Notes: generated by a model from the sequence alone, not told the origin. A stretch of DNA of 64,000 bases from Myxococcales bacterium (GCA_029880325.1 JAOUOP010000012.1:62001-126000); one strand, 5' to 3'. Counted from the stretch's first letter, positions 50,275-62,001 are shown. Made by a program: numbers and translations.

Positions 50275-50994
50275 ATGGCCGATTCCGATGATAGCCGCAC
50301 CCCCTGGCTGCTGACCGCGACCATCGTCATCGCGGCGCTGCTCGGCCCGCTGACGCTCTACGCGATCTTCGTGATGGCGCCCGTCGAGCAGCAGATGGGC
50401 GTCGTGCAGAAGATCTTCTACTTCCACGTGCCCGCGGCCAACGCCATGTACCTGGGCTTCATCGTCTGCGCGGTGGCCTCGGCGGTCTACCTGGCGCGCC
50501 GCGACGAGCGCTGGGACGCGCTGGCGGTGGCCGCCGGCGAGGTCGGCATGCTCTTTTGCGTCGCGGTCCTGATCAGTGGACCGCTGTGGGCGCGCAAGGC
50601 CTGGGGCGTCTACTGGACCTGGGATCCGCGGCTGACCAGCACCCTGCTGGCGGGCATGATCTTCGCGGCCTATCTCGTGCTGCGATCGTCGGGGGGCGGC
50701 GAGGTGGAGCGGCGCTTTGCCGCGGGCCTGGCCATCGTGGGGCTCATCGACATCCCGGTCATCAAGTACAGCGTGCAGCGCTGGCGCGGCACCCACCCCA
50801 CGGTGATCTCGAGCAAGGGCGGCGGCATCCATCCCGACATGCGGCCCGCGCTCCTGCTCGGCTTTCTCTTTTTCGCGCTGCTTTCGGTGGCGCTGATCTG
50901 GACGCGGGCGCGCCTGGAGCGCACGCGCCAGCGCATGGAGGCGCTCGAGATGGAAGCGGCCGAGCGCGGCCTATTGGAGGAAGCCGATGCCTGA
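50275..50994 (+). CDS. ccmC: Heme exporter protein CcmC
   Basis: A 239-residue inner-membrane protein of cytochrome c maturation system I; it hands heme to CcmE in the periplasm. The Trp-rich heme motif WGVYWTWD is at residues 110-117, and the flanking external histidines are His51 (FYFHVPA) and His174 (GTHPT). Six membrane segments fit the family. CcmA, B, E and F are not in the window. ccmD follows with an 8-bp overlap. Confidence 0.94.
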   Translation: MADSDDSRTPWLLTATIVIAALLGPLTLYAIFVMAPVEQQMGVVQKIFYFHVPAANAMYLGFIVCAVASAVYLARRDERWDALAVAAGEVGMLFCVAVLISGPLWARKAWGVYWTWDPRLTSTLLAGMIFAAYLVLRSSGGGEVERRFAAGLAIVGLIDIPVIKYSVQRWRGTHPTVISSKGGGIHPDMRPALLLGFLFFALLSVALIWTRARLERTRQRMEALEMEAAERGLLEEADA

Positions 50995-51310
50995 ACTTCG
51001 CCCGACGCAGCGGTCTTTGCTGGTGGCCTGCCTGCTGCTTTCGCCCACGCTGGCCCAAGCCCAGCAGGACCAGCAAGATCAGCAGGGTGGCGACGCCGCC
51101 GAGGGGCGCTCCACCGAGTTTCGCGCCGTCGAGGGCGCCACCGAGGAAGATGTGCCCGGTGGGCCGCTGCTGGTGGGCGCCTATGCCGTGATCCTGGCGC
51201 TACTCGTGCTCTACGTGCTGCGCCTGTCGGGTCTTCAGCGCCGCCTTGCCGGCGATCTCGGGCGCCTCGAACGCACGCTTGCGGCGGGCGGGGACGCCGC
51301 CGATCGGTAG
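50987..51310 (+). CDS. ccmD: CcmD-like protein with signal peptide
   Basis: A 107-residue protein. An N-terminal signal peptide (cleavage near AQAQQ) and a Gln/Asp-rich spacer precede one membrane helix LLVGAYAVILALLVLYVLR and a basic SGLQRRLAGDL segment, which is the CcmD core. CcmD helps release CcmE from the CcmABC complex. Typical CcmD is about 50-70 residues without the extra N-terminus. It overlaps ccmC, supporting the call. Confidence 0.8.
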   Translation: MPELRPTQRSLLVACLLLSPTLAQAQQDQQDQQGGDAAEGRSTEFRAVEGATEEDVPGGPLLVGAYAVILALLVLYVLRLSGLQRRLAGDLGRLERTLAAGGDAADR

Positions 51311-51315
51311 CTCGC

Positions 51316-51444
51316 GTGCCAACCGTCGCCCACATCCTCTACATTCCCGGCATTCTGCTTGTGGGCATTGCCATCGGCTTCGTGCTCGGCGCCCGCGCGG
51401 CCCGCGAGGAGATCGAAAAGAACACCAAGCGCCGCCGGCGCTGA
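51316..51444 (+). CDS. 42-residue single-span membrane protein in the ccm operon
   Basis: A short ORF starting at GTG 5 bases after the ccmD stop. It has a short N-terminus (VPTVAHILYIP), one helix GILLVGIAIGFVLGARAA, and a charged C-terminus rich in Glu, Lys and Arg (EEIEKNTKRRRR). Its tight position in the ccmC-ccmD operon suggests an accessory role in heme delivery. No family is recognised. Confidence 0.7.
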   Translation: MPTVAHILYIPGILLVGIAIGFVLGARAAREEIEKNTKRRRR

Positions 51445-51500
51445 GCGGTGCACCGGACGCTTTCTTTCGCCGTCGCCCCAAAGGCCGCACACTCGGCCCC

Positions 51501-52586
51501 ATGGCGCTCGCCTCCGGGGATCGCGCTGCGACGCTGTCGGCGCTCTGTTGCTGGCTTTTGGCCTGCGAGCCGGCTGCAGCGCCGGCGGCGGCCGGGCGCG
51601 AGCTCGAGCCGCGGATCCCCGGCGCGGCGGCGAGCGCGGACGAGCCGTTGAGCGCGGCGGCCGAGCCCGCAGCCCAGGCGACCCCGGGTGAGGCATCCGT
51701 CGAGCCGCAGCCGCCGGTTTTTGCCGGAACCGACTACGCTCAGGATTGGCTGCTGTCGCGCCTGGCCGTGGTGGGCGTGCAGAGCTTTCAGGCGGTGGGC
51801 TCGACCTCGACGGTCTTTCGCGCCCAGCTCGACAGCGCCATCGACGGCGCCTTCAAGTCCGTGACCTCGGAGCGACCCCTGGGGCCCACGGCCGAGGTCG
51901 CCGCCTACCGTCTGGCCCGCTGCCTGCACCTGGACAACGTGCCGCCGGCCATCTCCCGCAGCATTCCCGTCGCGTTGATCGAGGCTCGCCTGCATCCCGA
52001 CGACGTGCGTGACTGGTCGGCGATTCGCGCGCGCATGGACGTGGACGAGGCCGGCAGTGTGCGCGGCGCCATGATCTACTGGGTCACCGACCTCAGCGAG
52101 GTGGGGCTCGACTCGCTTGAGACCCGGCAGCGCGCGGAGAGCTGGCTGCGCCGTTTCGGCGAAGTGCCCCCCGAGCGGCGCAGCTTTGCAGCTTCCTACA
52201 GCACCATGCTGGCCTTCGATTATCTCATAGGCAACTTCGATCGCTTCAGCGGCGGCAACGCCCGCGGCAACCCCGAGCGCACGCGCCTCTACATGCGCGA
52301 TCACGACCTGGCTTTCCCCGCCCGTATCGAGCCCGGGCGCCATCGGGCCTTGCTCGATCGCGTGTTGCGCGTCGAGCGTTTTTCGGCGCACTTCTACGCA
52401 CAGCTTGCGGCCCTGCGCCGCGAGGACTTCGAGCGTGAGCTGCGAAAGGACCCGGCCGGCCGCGAGGGGCGGCTGCTCAGCGAGGCCCAGTTCGATGGCG
52501 TTTTCGATCGGCGCGAGGCCCTGCTGTCGCACATCGAAGCCCTGATGCGCGAGCGCGGCAAGTACGCGGTGCTGTACTTTCCCTGA
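51501..52586 (+). CDS. Lipoprotein with FAM20-like secretory kinase domain
   Basis: A 361-residue predicted lipoprotein (lipobox LLAC, Cys22). After a Pro/Ala linker, the domain matches FAM20/VLK-type kinases: Lys119 in AFKS, Glu132 in AEVAAYRLARCLHLDNVPP (close to FAM20C's AEIAAFHLDR), the catalytic loop FDYLIGNFDR (Asp247) with a following Asn, and the metal-binding RDHD (Asp269). Key positions are kept, so it may phosphorylate proteins or glycans outside the cytoplasm. A HipA- or PI3K-like relative is the alternative. It is convergent with the histidine kinase gene. Confidence 0.75.
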   Translation: MALASGDRAATLSALCCWLLACEPAAAPAAAGRELEPRIPGAAASADEPLSAAAEPAAQATPGEASVEPQPPVFAGTDYAQDWLLSRLAVVGVQSFQAVGSTSTVFRAQLDSAIDGAFKSVTSERPLGPTAEVAAYRLARCLHLDNVPPAISRSIPVALIEARLHPDDVRDWSAIRARMDVDEAGSVRGAMIYWVTDLSEVGLDSLETRQRAESWLRRFGEVPPERRSFAASYSTMLAFDYLIGNFDRFSGGNARGNPERTRLYMRDHDLAFPARIEPGRHRALLDRVLRVERFSAHFYAQLAALRREDFERELRKDPAGREGRLLSEAQFDGVFDRREALLSHIEALMRERGKYAVLYFP

Positions 52587-52590
52587 GCGG

Positions 52591-54153
<1,563 letters not shown>

Positions 54154-54327
54154 CCCGCGGGCGGGGCCCCATGGGCCGTCGCCTGCGCAAAAGGATAGCT
54201 GACCGTGCTGGGTGAGTCGCGCCCCTGGCGAGCGCTGGGCAAGCCCGGCGTAGACGCACCCAGGCGCTACCCGCCGACCGTCGGGCGGCGAGAAGCGCGC
54301 GTAATTACTGCAATTTTTGGAGCGCCG

Positions 54328-56415
54328 CTAGCGCTTGGCCTCTTCGCGGGCCTTCACTTCTTCCTTGACCTGCTCCACGATGTTGCGCGGGCAGGGGGCG
54401 TAGTGGCTGAACTCCATGGTGTACTGGCCGCGGCCCGAGGTGGCCGAGCGCAGGTCGCCGATGTAGCCGAACATCTCGCCCAGGGGCGCCTCGGCCTTGA
54501 TGTGGATGTTGGTCGGGCCCTTGTCCTGGCTCTTGATCATGCCGCGGCGGCGGTTGAGGTCGCCGATGACGTCGCCCACGTTGGCTTCGGGCACGAAGAC
54601 GTCGACGCGCATGATCGGCTCCAGCAGCTGGGGGCCGGCCTTGGGCATGCTCTGGCGGAAGGCGGCCTTGGCGGCGGTCTCGAAGGCGATCTGGGAGGAG
54701 TCGACCGGGTGGAAGCCGCCGTCGTTCAGGGTGACCTTGACGTCGAGCAGGGGGAAGCCGACCAGCGGTCCCTTGTCCATCATCACCTTGAAGCCCTTTT
54801 CGACCGAGGGGATGAACTCCTTGGGCACGTTGCCGCCGACCACCTTGGACTCGAACTCGAAGCCGGAGCCGGATTCGAGGGGCTCGATGGTGTACTCGAT
54901 CTTGGCGAACTGACCGGAGCCGCCGGTCTGCTTCTTATGGGTGTAGTTGTCCTGGACCATCTGGGTGATGGTCTCGCGGTAGGCGACCTGGGGCTTGCCG
55001 GCTTCCACCGAGACGCCGTGGGTGCGGCGCAGGATGTCGATCTTGATGTCCAGGTGCAGCTCGCCCATGCCCTGCAGCACGGTCTCGCCCGACTCCTCGT
55101 CGACGCTGGCGTGGAAGGAGGGGTCCTCGGCGATCATCTTGCCCAGGGCCACGCCGAGCTTTTCGCCGTTGGCCTTGTCCTTGGGCACCACGGCCACGGA
55201 GATGACCGGGTCGGGAAAGACCATGGGCTCCAGGGTGGCCGGGTTTTTGGGATCGCAAAGGGTATGACCGGTCTGCACGTTCTTGAGACCCACCAGCGCC
55301 ACGATGTCGCCGGCTTCGGCCTCGTCGATCATGGTGCGGTCGTTGGCGTGCATCTCCACCATGCGGCCGACGCGCTCGGTCTTGCCGGTGAAGGTATTGA
55401 GCACGGCGGTGCCCTTGGTCAGCTTGCCCGAGTAGATGCGGGTGAAGGTGAGGCTGCCGAAGCGATCGTCCATGATCTTGAAGGCCAGGGCGCGCAGCGG
55501 GCCTTCAGGGTCGACGATGGCGAAGTTGCCGGTCTCGTTGCCTTCGAGGTCGACCTCGGGCTGGGGCGGAACCTCGGTGGGGTTGGGCAGGTAGTCGACG
55601 ACGGCGTCGAGGATCTGCTGCACGCCCTTGTTCTTGAACGAGGAGCCGCAGTAGGTGGGGAAGAAGCTGAGGGCGATGGTGCCCTTGCGGATGCAGCGCT
55701 TGAGCGTGGCCAGGTCGGGCTCTTCGCCGTCCAGGTAGCGCTCCATGACATCGTCGTCCTGCTCGATGGCGGTCTCGACCAGCTCTTCGCGGTACTTGTC
55801 GACCTTCTCCTTCATGTCTTCGGGGACTTCCTTGACCTCGAAGTTCTCCGGCTTGCCCGAGTCATCCCAGACGTAGGCCTTGCGCTCGAGCAGGTCGACC
55901 ACGCCCACGAAGTCGGCCTCGGTGCCGATCGGCAGCACCATGACCAGGGGTTTGGCGCCCAGGACGTTTTTGACCTGGTCGACGACGCGGTAGAAGTCGG
56001 CGCCGAGGCGGTCGAGCTTGTTGACGTAGATGATGCGGGCGACCTTGGAGTCGTTGGCGTAGCGCCAGTTGGTCTCCGATTGGGGCTCGACGCCGCCGGA
56101 GCCACAGAAAACGCCGACGCCGCCGTCGAGCACCTTCAGCGAGCGGTAGACCTCGATGGTGAAGTCCACGTGCCCGGGGGTGTCGATGATGTTGAAGCGG
56201 TGGTCCTTCCAGAAGCAGGTCGTGGCCGCCGACTGGATGGTGATGCCGCGCTCCTGCTCCTGTTCCATGAAATCGGTGGTGGCGTCGCCGTCGTGGACCT
56301 CACCGATTTTGTGGATTTTGCCGGTAAGCTTGAGTATCCGTTCAGTGGTCGTCGTCTTGCCGGCGTCCACGTGGGCGAAAATCCCAATATTTCGGGCTTT
56401 GGAGAGGTCCTTCAT
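54328..56415 (-). CDS. fusA: Elongation factor G
   Basis: A 695-residue GTPase that drives translocation on the ribosome. P-loop AHVDAGKT (14-21), DTPGH, NKLD and the later EF-G domains are complete (C-terminus [14 protein letters not shown]). It is not next to rpsL, rpsG or tuf, so it may be a second EF-G paralog rather than the str-operon copy. The start at 56415 (MKDLSKARN) gives the canonical N-terminus; the frame runs open to 57024 but the extension is non-coding. Confidence 0.95.
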   Translation of the reverse strand: MKDLSKARNIGIFAHVDAGKTTTTERILKLTGKIHKIGEVHDGDATTDFMEQEQERGITIQSAATTCFWKDHRFNIIDTPGHVDFTIEVYRSLKVLDGGVGVFCGSGGVEPQSETNWRYANDSKVARIIYVNKLDRLGADFYRVVDQVKNVLGAKPLVMVLPIGTEADFVGVVDLLERKAYVWDDSGKPENFEVKEVPEDMKEKVDKYREELVETAIEQDDDVMERYLDGEEPDLATLKRCIRKGTIALSFFPTYCGSSFKNKGVQQILDAVVDYLPNPTEVPPQPEVDLEGNETGNFAIVDPEGPLRALAFKIMDDRFGSLTFTRIYSGKLTKGTAVLNTFTGKTERVGRMVEMHANDRTMIDEAEAGDIVALVGLKNVQTGHTLCDPKNPATLEPMVFPDPVISVAVVPKDKANGEKLGVALGKMIAEDPSFHASVDEESGETVLQGMGELHLDIKIDILRRTHGVSVEAGKPQVAYRETITQMVQDNYTHKKQTGGSGQFAKIEYTIEPLESGSGFEFESKVVGGNVPKEFIPSVEKGFKVMMDKGPLVGFPLLDVKVTLNDGGFHPVDSSQIAFETAAKAAFRQSMPKAGPQLLEPIMRVDVFVPEANVGDVIGDLNRRRGMIKSQDKGPTNIHIKAEAPLGEMFGYIGDLRSATSGRGQYTMEFSHYAPCPRNIVEQVKEEVKAREEAKR

Positions 56416-56986
56416 CGCGGCTTGCTTCCTTAACGGCGCCCACGCGGGGCTGGAATAATCCGCGACTGCTACCATTAAGTGCTGCGAAGGCAAGTCTCGA
56501 GTTTCTCCTTGGTGCCGCTGGGGGGCAGAGAGGTGGCACTTTCGGCCCTGTGCCGGAAAATTCCCGCCGCGGTCACAGATGCGTTGGACCCGCGCATTAA
56601 GCGTGTAGAAGCTGCTGGCCACGACCCATCTCCTCCCGCTCGAACTCGGGAATCCGGAGGCACCGTGGCCGGGGGCGAGTCGTGCGGGTGCCGGACGCTG
56701 GGGCCGTTTGCCCGCGCATCCCCATGCGATCGGGAGAGAGCCAATGACCAATTTGGAGACTCGATTGGAGCCCCGCATGGAGACCAAAGACGAGCAGGAC
56801 CTGGAGCCGGTGTTTTCCTGAGGGGAAATCTGGAGTCTCCTCCCGGGGGGATGGGGGCGGTGCGTGAAGCCGGTGTCGACCGGGGTCTGCGCGGGGCTAT
56901 GGCGCCGTGGCAGGCCCCGGTCGGCGTCGTTTCGATCAAAAACCTGTTCCCTTGCCAGCCCCGATGGCGAACGGTAGTCCTTGCGC
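56416..56986. other. Intergenic region upstream of fusA
   Basis: A 571-bp gap between divergent fusA and the DUF2797 gene. I find no large reading frame; only the 25-codon ORF at 56744 stands out. The long fusA leader may hold its promoter, which I cannot place with confidence. Confidence 0.45.
56744..56821 (+). CDS. Candidate 25-residue acidic peptide
   Basis: [10 protein letters not shown] at the start and DLEPVFS at the end, 25 residues, with GGGAGAGAG ending 3 bases before the ATG, a strong ribosome site. The chain has seven Glu/Asp, no Cys, and no signal. It may be a regulatory leader, a peptide precursor, or chance. No modification enzyme is adjacent. Confidence 0.35.
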   Translation: MTNLETRLEPRMETKDEQDLEPVFS

Positions 56987-57796
56987 GTGTCCATCGAAGG
57001 CCCTTTGCGCAAGATGGCGACCACCTTTGCCGAGCCGGTGCGCTACGAGCTGCCGGTCGGGGAGGCGTCGCTGCCGCTCAACCCACTGCTCGGCAAGCGA
57101 CTGCGTCTGCGCTTTCTTGCGCGCATCAGCTGCATCGCCTGCGGTCGCGCCACCAAGAAGAGCTTCAATCAGGGCTATTGCTTTCCGTGCATGCGCTCGC
57201 TGCCGGAAACCGATGCCTGCATGGTGCGCCCCGAGACCTGTCACTTCGCCGAGGGCACCTGCCGCGACGCCGAGTGGGGGCGCACCCACTGCATTCGCCC
57301 GCACACGGTCTACCTGGCCAATAGCTCGGGCCTGAAGGTCGGCATCACCCGGGGTGAAGACCCCCGGGGGCGCTGGATCGACCAGGGCGCGCGCCAGGGG
57401 CTGGGGATTCGGCTGGTTGACGACCGACTGCAGGCGGGGCTGGTCGAGGTGGCGCTCAAGGGTTACGTCAACGACAGGACCAACTGGCGCGCCATGCTCA
57501 AGGGTGAGCCCGAGGCGGTCGACCTGCCGGCCGCACGCGAGCGCTTGCTCGAGCAATTCGCTGCCGGCCACCCGGGTCAGGTTCTGTCCGGTGCTGGGCT
57601 CGAGGGTGGCGAGGTGGTCGAACTCCACTATCCCGTGCTGGCCTATCCGCAGAAGATCCGGAGCCACAACTTCGACAAGGAGCCGCTGCTCGAGGGCGTG
57701 CTCCAGGGCATCAAGGGCCAGTACCTGATCGTGGACCAGACGGTGATCAACGTGCGCAAGTTCGCTGGCTATCACGTGGCGCTCGAGCACGACTGA
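56987..57796 (+). CDS. DUF2797 protein
   Basis: A 269-residue cytoplasmic protein with a zinc-ribbon-like part (CIACGR...CFPC, then CMV and CHFAEGTC), followed by [22 protein letters not shown], characteristic of the family and reminiscent of a GIY-YIG start. The function is unknown. The GTG at 56987 is preferred because the conserved GPLRKM segment before the ATG at 57014 belongs to the family. A TTG two codons earlier is also possible. Confidence 0.85.
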   Translation: MSIEGPLRKMATTFAEPVRYELPVGEASLPLNPLLGKRLRLRFLARISCIACGRATKKSFNQGYCFPCMRSLPETDACMVRPETCHFAEGTCRDAEWGRTHCIRPHTVYLANSSGLKVGITRGEDPRGRWIDQGARQGLGIRLVDDRLQAGLVEVALKGYVNDRTNWRAMLKGEPEAVDLPAARERLLEQFAAGHPGQVLSGAGLEGGEVVELHYPVLAYPQKIRSHNFDKEPLLEGVLQGIKGQYLIVDQTVINVRKFAGYHVALEHD

Positions 57797-57887
57797 GGCG
57801 CGCGGGCCCAAGATGCTTGCCAGGTCCGTGCGATCGGTACAGGCTTAGCGGGTGCTGCGGGGCGAGCGTGAAGCCTGGGGGCGTGAG

Positions 57888-58502
57888 ATGAGGCGTGGCG
57901 ATGGCCGCGGCCGGGTGCCGTCGCGCGCCAAGGGCGTGCTGCTCGCGATGCTCGTGCTCGCGCTGGCTGGCTGTGATGACGATATCAGCGGTGCCACCGC
58001 TTTCGGCGATCCGGGATCCTTGTTCGCCGACACCGGCTTCCAGGACAGCGCCGCATCGTTGACCTGCGGCAACGGTCGCCTCGAGCAAAATGAGCAATGC
58101 GATCCGAGGCTGCTGTTCATGGAAACTTGCCAGTCGCTGGGCCTTGCGCCGGGGCAGCTGTTGTGCGGTGGCGACTGCAGGTTTGATTTTCGGCAGTGCG
58201 GCCAGGCCATCAGCGTCGAAGCGCCGGGCTGTCCTGCCGATCCGGCGCGCGCCGAGGGGCTTGCGTGCGCCGCGCCGGGGCGGCTGTGCAGCTACGGCGA
58301 CAGCTGCGGTAGCGTGGCCTGCGAATGTCTGGTGGAGCAGGTCGTGGTGCCGGACGAGGATGCGGGCAGCACCGACGACGACGCGGGGTTGGACCCCCTG
58401 TCGGATCCCGAGGCCGAGGACGCGGGATGGTCGTCGTCGATTTCGAACCCGCCCACCATGCGGCTGCGCTGGCGTTGCTTCATCGAGCCCTGCGGCCCGT
58501 GA
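57888..58502 (+). CDS. Cys-rich lipoprotein
   Basis: A 204-residue predicted lipoprotein (lipobox LALAGC). The mature part contains CGNGRLEQNEQCD, the myxobacterial CGNGxxExGEECD repeat, and about twelve cysteines in total, then an Asp/Ala-rich linker (DEDAGSTDDDAG). It probably forms a disulfide-rich surface domain. The frame opens at 57852; the ATG at 57888 with GGGGGCGTGAG ahead is chosen. It is convergent with the TamB-like gene. Confidence 0.78.
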   Translation: MRRGDGRGRVPSRAKGVLLAMLVLALAGCDDDISGATAFGDPGSLFADTGFQDSAASLTCGNGRLEQNEQCDPRLLFMETCQSLGLAPGQLLCGGDCRFDFRQCGQAISVEAPGCPADPARAEGLACAAPGRLCSYGDSCGSVACECLVEQVVVPDEDAGSTDDDAGLDPLSDPEAEDAGWSSSISNPPTMRLRWRCFIEPCGP

Positions 58503-58515
58503 AGCGGAGCGAAAG

Positions 58516-61500
58516 TTATCTGCGCTCCACCAGCGGCTCGCCCTCGGGCCGGCACAGCCATAGCGTCAGCAGGGCATCGAAGTCGTCGCAGTGCACGGCG
58601 TTGTCGCGGTAGTCGCAGCGGAAGGGCGGTGGCACCGGGGCGCCGTCGCCGCTCCGGGGCTCGCAGACGACGCTGAGCTCGAAGAGGTCGCGGTCACCCT
58701 TGGCGCGAAAGACGATGTCGGCACCGCGGCGCTTGCGCGCCTTGGCCGAGGCTAGCACCTGGAAGCGCGGCGCGATGCGCTGGCGGTCGCCGAAGCTCAT
58801 GCTGCCCCGCTGCAGCGTGAACTCGTCGCCGCGAAAGAGCACGCGGCCCTCGACCACCTTCAGCTCGCCGAGCAGGCCGAAGCGCTGGTCGGTGCCCACC
58901 AGCTCGAAGCCGTCGTTGGAGCTGAAGCTGGCGTCGATGGCGTCGTTGCGGATGCGGATCGGCTGCAGGTCGCGCAGCCTCAGGGCCATGCTGAAGCGGT
59001 CGCGCCCGGGGTCGTAGCTGCCCTGCTCGCGCGCCTCGCGGTCGTTGATGGCGATCAGGGCTTCGGGGATCTGGATGTGGCGGGCGTAGAGCAGCTTCGA
59101 CAGCGCGATCTCGCCCTGCCAGTGGGGCAGGCCCTGGCCCTGCCACTCGATGGTGGTGTCGGCGTCGAGGGCCAGCTCGAAGCGCGGCTGGGGCTCGAGC
59201 ACGAGATCGCGGCCCGTGAGCTTCAGGGCATAGCGCGCGATGGCGCCGCCCTCGAACTCGAAGCGGCCCGAAAGCTCCAGGCGCCCGCCGCCGAGCTCGC
59301 CCTCCAGCGCTTCGAGCACCAGCGCCTGGCCGTCGAAGCGAAGCTCGCCGCGGACCTTGCGCACGGGGAGGCCGCCCGGGTCGACCGTCACCAGCGCCTC
59401 GCGCGGGTGCAGCGTGGCGCGCAGGCCGCGCTCGGTGTCCATGGTGAAGGCCACGTCGATGTCGCCGTAGGCGCTGTCGACAAAGGGCGACAGGCCCGCC
59501 AATAGACTCGCCGCCAGCATGCCCTCACCGCGAAGCTGGGGGCCGTCGGTGGTCGTCAGGGTGCCCTGCAGCGTCAGCTTGGCGCGCTCGCCCAGGAGCG
59601 GCAGTTCGCCCAGTTCGATGCGGCCGTCGCGCAGGGCGAGCTTTGCGGGTTCGACCGTATCCAGCCTGGCGGCCGCGTAGCGCAGCTCGAGGGCCTCGAG
59701 CGTCAGCTGCCCCTGCAGGCTCTCGGGGCGGCCGAGTTCGCCCGCCTGCAGCGCCAGGGCCAGACTCGCCCGGGCGCCGCCGTGACGGCCGTCGAAGGGT
59801 GCTGGTAGCCAGGGTGAGAGATCCAGCTCGCGCACCACGATGCGCCCGGCGACGTCGCTGCGGTCGCCGCTACCGACCATCAGGTCGAGCTCCAGGCGCT
59901 TGCCCAGGCCCTCGCCGCAGACGAGCCACGCCCGCTCGAACGGTGCCCGCTCCAGCGCCGCGCTCGCCACAGGGCAGCGCTCGGTCGCGCCCGGGGGGGC
60001 CTGGCGCGAGGCCAGTGTCGCCCGCAGGTTCGCCTGGCCCAGGGATTGTCCCGCCGCGCGCACGGCGCCGAGCTTCATGCGCAATCGGCCCGTGGGTTGC
60101 TTGCGATCGCCCCCCAGCTCGCCATCGCCGTCGAGGCTGCCGCCTTCGAGCCCGTACACACCCGCAAGTGGCAGGTGCCTGACGCGCACGGAAAGCGCCC
60201 GCGCACCGCCGGGGCCCAGGGTGCCCGAGAGCGAGGCCCGCCCGCCGCCCCGCGAAAGCGTCAGGGCCGAGAGCTTCAGCCCCTCGGGGCCCCGGCGCTT
60301 GCCAGCGCTGCGCGGCCCGCGACCCCTGTGCAAGCTGGCTTTGAGTTCCACGGCGTCGAAGTCGATGGCTGCGAGCCGGGCGTTGCCGCCCTTGAGGTCG
60401 AGTTCGGCGCGCAGGGCTTCGGTGTCGAGCGAGACCTGGACGGAGCCGTCCAGCTCGGCCTCGAGTGCGCCCAAACCGCTATCGTCTTCGAGTCCGAGCA
60501 GGGCCACGAGTGCGGCTGGGCGGGTGCGTTGCAGCTTCAGGGCGGCATCCAGCGAAAGCGCGCCCTGCGGCCAGCGCAGGTCGAGGGGGCGCTCGCTGCG
60601 CAGCCGGATGCCCTGACCCTCGGCCTCGAGCTGCGATAGCTGTGGTCCGCCTTCGGCGTCGACGATGAGCTGGGCGCTGGCGCGCCGGAAACGCTGGGAC
60701 CCGAGCTGCAGACCGACGGGGAAGCTCAACTGCAGGTCTTCGACGGTCGCGCCCGCATCCATCAGGGCTGCGCGGCCCGCGAGCTCCAGGGTCGGGATGC
60801 TTAACTCAGAGATTGTTTTTCCGTCGGCCGTGACGAGCGTCGGCTTGGTCAGCGAGATCTCGAGCGGGCCGGCCATGGCAGCCGATGCTTGGTCGCGGCC
60901 CAGTCGCCACTGACCGTCGAGTCGCCCGCGCAGGGGCAGGGCCGGCCACGACAGCAGCTCGGCGACGGCCCCGAGGTCGGCCTCCTCGAAACGCAGCGTG
61001 ACCTCGGTGTTTTCGGCGGGTGGCTGCTCGAACGCCCCGAGCGGGCCCTCGAAGTGGACCTTGCCGGCTTCGGCGGACAGCTCCAGCTCGCCCTGCACGC
61101 CTGCTGTGCCCAGGGCCCGAAGCGATAGACGCTCACCCAGCGTGCGTTGCTGCAGGCGAGGGGCTTCGACTTCGAGTCGGAGGTCGGTGCCGCTCGCGGC
61201 TCCGGCGCCAAGCGCCAGGCTGCCGCGCGCCTCGGCCTGGCCATCGAGCGCCGGCCAGTGGCTGGCCTGGGGCCATAGGGCTCGGAGTTCCGACAGCGGA
61301 AAGCTGGCGCGCCCCTCGGCCTCGAAGCCCTGGCCCAGCGGTCGCGGAAGCGAAAGTCGCGAAAGCTCGGCGCTGGCCTCCTCGCCCTGGGCCAGCAAGC
61401 GCTCGAAGCGCAGGGCTTCGGCGTCCAGGCGTCCGCGGCTCTCGAAGGCCGACAGGCGGTGGCTGTATTCGCCGTGGGTCAAGACCAGCTTCGCTCCTTC

Positions 61501-62001
61501 GATCTCGAAGTCGAAGCTGGCGTCGTCCGAGCGCCGGAGCTTCAGCGCCTTGGCTTGCAGCTGCAGCCGGCCGGAGTCGAGTTCAATCGCCCAGCGTGTG
61601 TCGTGTGCGGTCAGCTCGATGGGGGCCTTTGTGTCAGCGCCCGTGTCGAGCAAAGAGGCTGCAGCCTGCTCGCGCCCATCCAGGGTGACCTCCCCGCCGC
61701 GCAGCTCGATGCGTTCGAGCTGGAGCAGGCGCTCGCCCTCACCGGCGCTGAGGGTCAACTCGGCGTTGCGCAGCAGCGGGCTGCCGTCGCGGGCGTCGAC
61801 CTCCACGCCCGCGGCGACGATGGCGCGGCGCTCGAGCTGCAACTCCGCGCGTTTGACGCGCACGGGCAGACCCAGCCGCTGGCTGAGCTGGCGGGCAACC
61901 TCAGGGCCGAGATCGGTGAGCTTGGGCGCCGCGTCGCGCTCGCAGGCGAGCAGCAGCAGCAGACAGCTTGCCAGCAGTGCAATCGGTCGCAGGGCGAGCA
62001 T
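58516..62001 (-). CDS. TamB/AsmA-like translocation/lipid-transport protein
   Basis: An 1161-residue protein with an N-terminal hydrophobic segment (MLALRPIALLASCLLLLLAC) that may be a lipobox rather than the usual membrane anchor. The long middle is beta-strand-rich with repeated SLPRPLGQGFEAEG- and RLELSGRF-like units, as in AsmA/TamB bridges for phospholipids between membranes. The C-terminus VVEGRVLFRGDEFTLQRGSM matches the TamB DUF490 domain and is followed by a Cys-containing end. TamA is not adjacent. The DUF481 gene lies upstream on the same strand. Confidence 0.85.
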   Translation of the reverse strand: MLALRPIALLASCLLLLLACERDAAPKLTDLGPEVARQLSQRLGLPVRVKRAELQLERRAIVAAGVEVDARDGSPLLRNAELTLSAGEGERLLQLERIELRGGEVTLDGREQAAASLLDTGADTKAPIELTAHDTRWAIELDSGRLQLQAKALKLRRSDDASFDFEIEGAKLVLTHGEYSHRLSAFESRGRLDAEALRFERLLAQGEEASAELSRLSLPRPLGQGFEAEGRASFPLSELRALWPQASHWPALDGQAEARGSLALGAGAASGTDLRLEVEAPRLQQRTLGERLSLRALGTAGVQGELELSAEAGKVHFEGPLGAFEQPPAENTEVTLRFEEADLGAVAELLSWPALPLRGRLDGQWRLGRDQASAAMAGPLEISLTKPTLVTADGKTISELSIPTLELAGRAALMDAGATVEDLQLSFPVGLQLGSQRFRRASAQLIVDAEGGPQLSQLEAEGQGIRLRSERPLDLRWPQGALSLDAALKLQRTRPAALVALLGLEDDSGLGALEAELDGSVQVSLDTEALRAELDLKGGNARLAAIDFDAVELKASLHRGRGPRSAGKRRGPEGLKLSALTLSRGGGRASLSGTLGPGGARALSVRVRHLPLAGVYGLEGGSLDGDGELGGDRKQPTGRLRMKLGAVRAAGQSLGQANLRATLASRQAPPGATERCPVASAALERAPFERAWLVCGEGLGKRLELDLMVGSGDRSDVAGRIVVRELDLSPWLPAPFDGRHGGARASLALALQAGELGRPESLQGQLTLEALELRYAAARLDTVEPAKLALRDGRIELGELPLLGERAKLTLQGTLTTTDGPQLRGEGMLAASLLAGLSPFVDSAYGDIDVAFTMDTERGLRATLHPREALVTVDPGGLPVRKVRGELRFDGQALVLEALEGELGGGRLELSGRFEFEGGAIARYALKLTGRDLVLEPQPRFELALDADTTIEWQGQGLPHWQGEIALSKLLYARHIQIPEALIAINDREAREQGSYDPGRDRFSMALRLRDLQPIRIRNDAIDASFSSNDGFELVGTDQRFGLLGELKVVEGRVLFRGDEFTLQRGSMSFGDRQRIAPRFQVLASAKARKRRGADIVFRAKGDRDLFELSVVCEPRSGDGAPVPPPFRCDYRDNAVHCDDFDALLTLWLCRPEGEPLVERR

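Noticed and set aside
54205..56433. A 742-codon plus-strand ORF
   Set aside because: Antisense to fusA, which is certain; the translated product has no recognisable domain and an unusual Asp/Gly/Leu composition.
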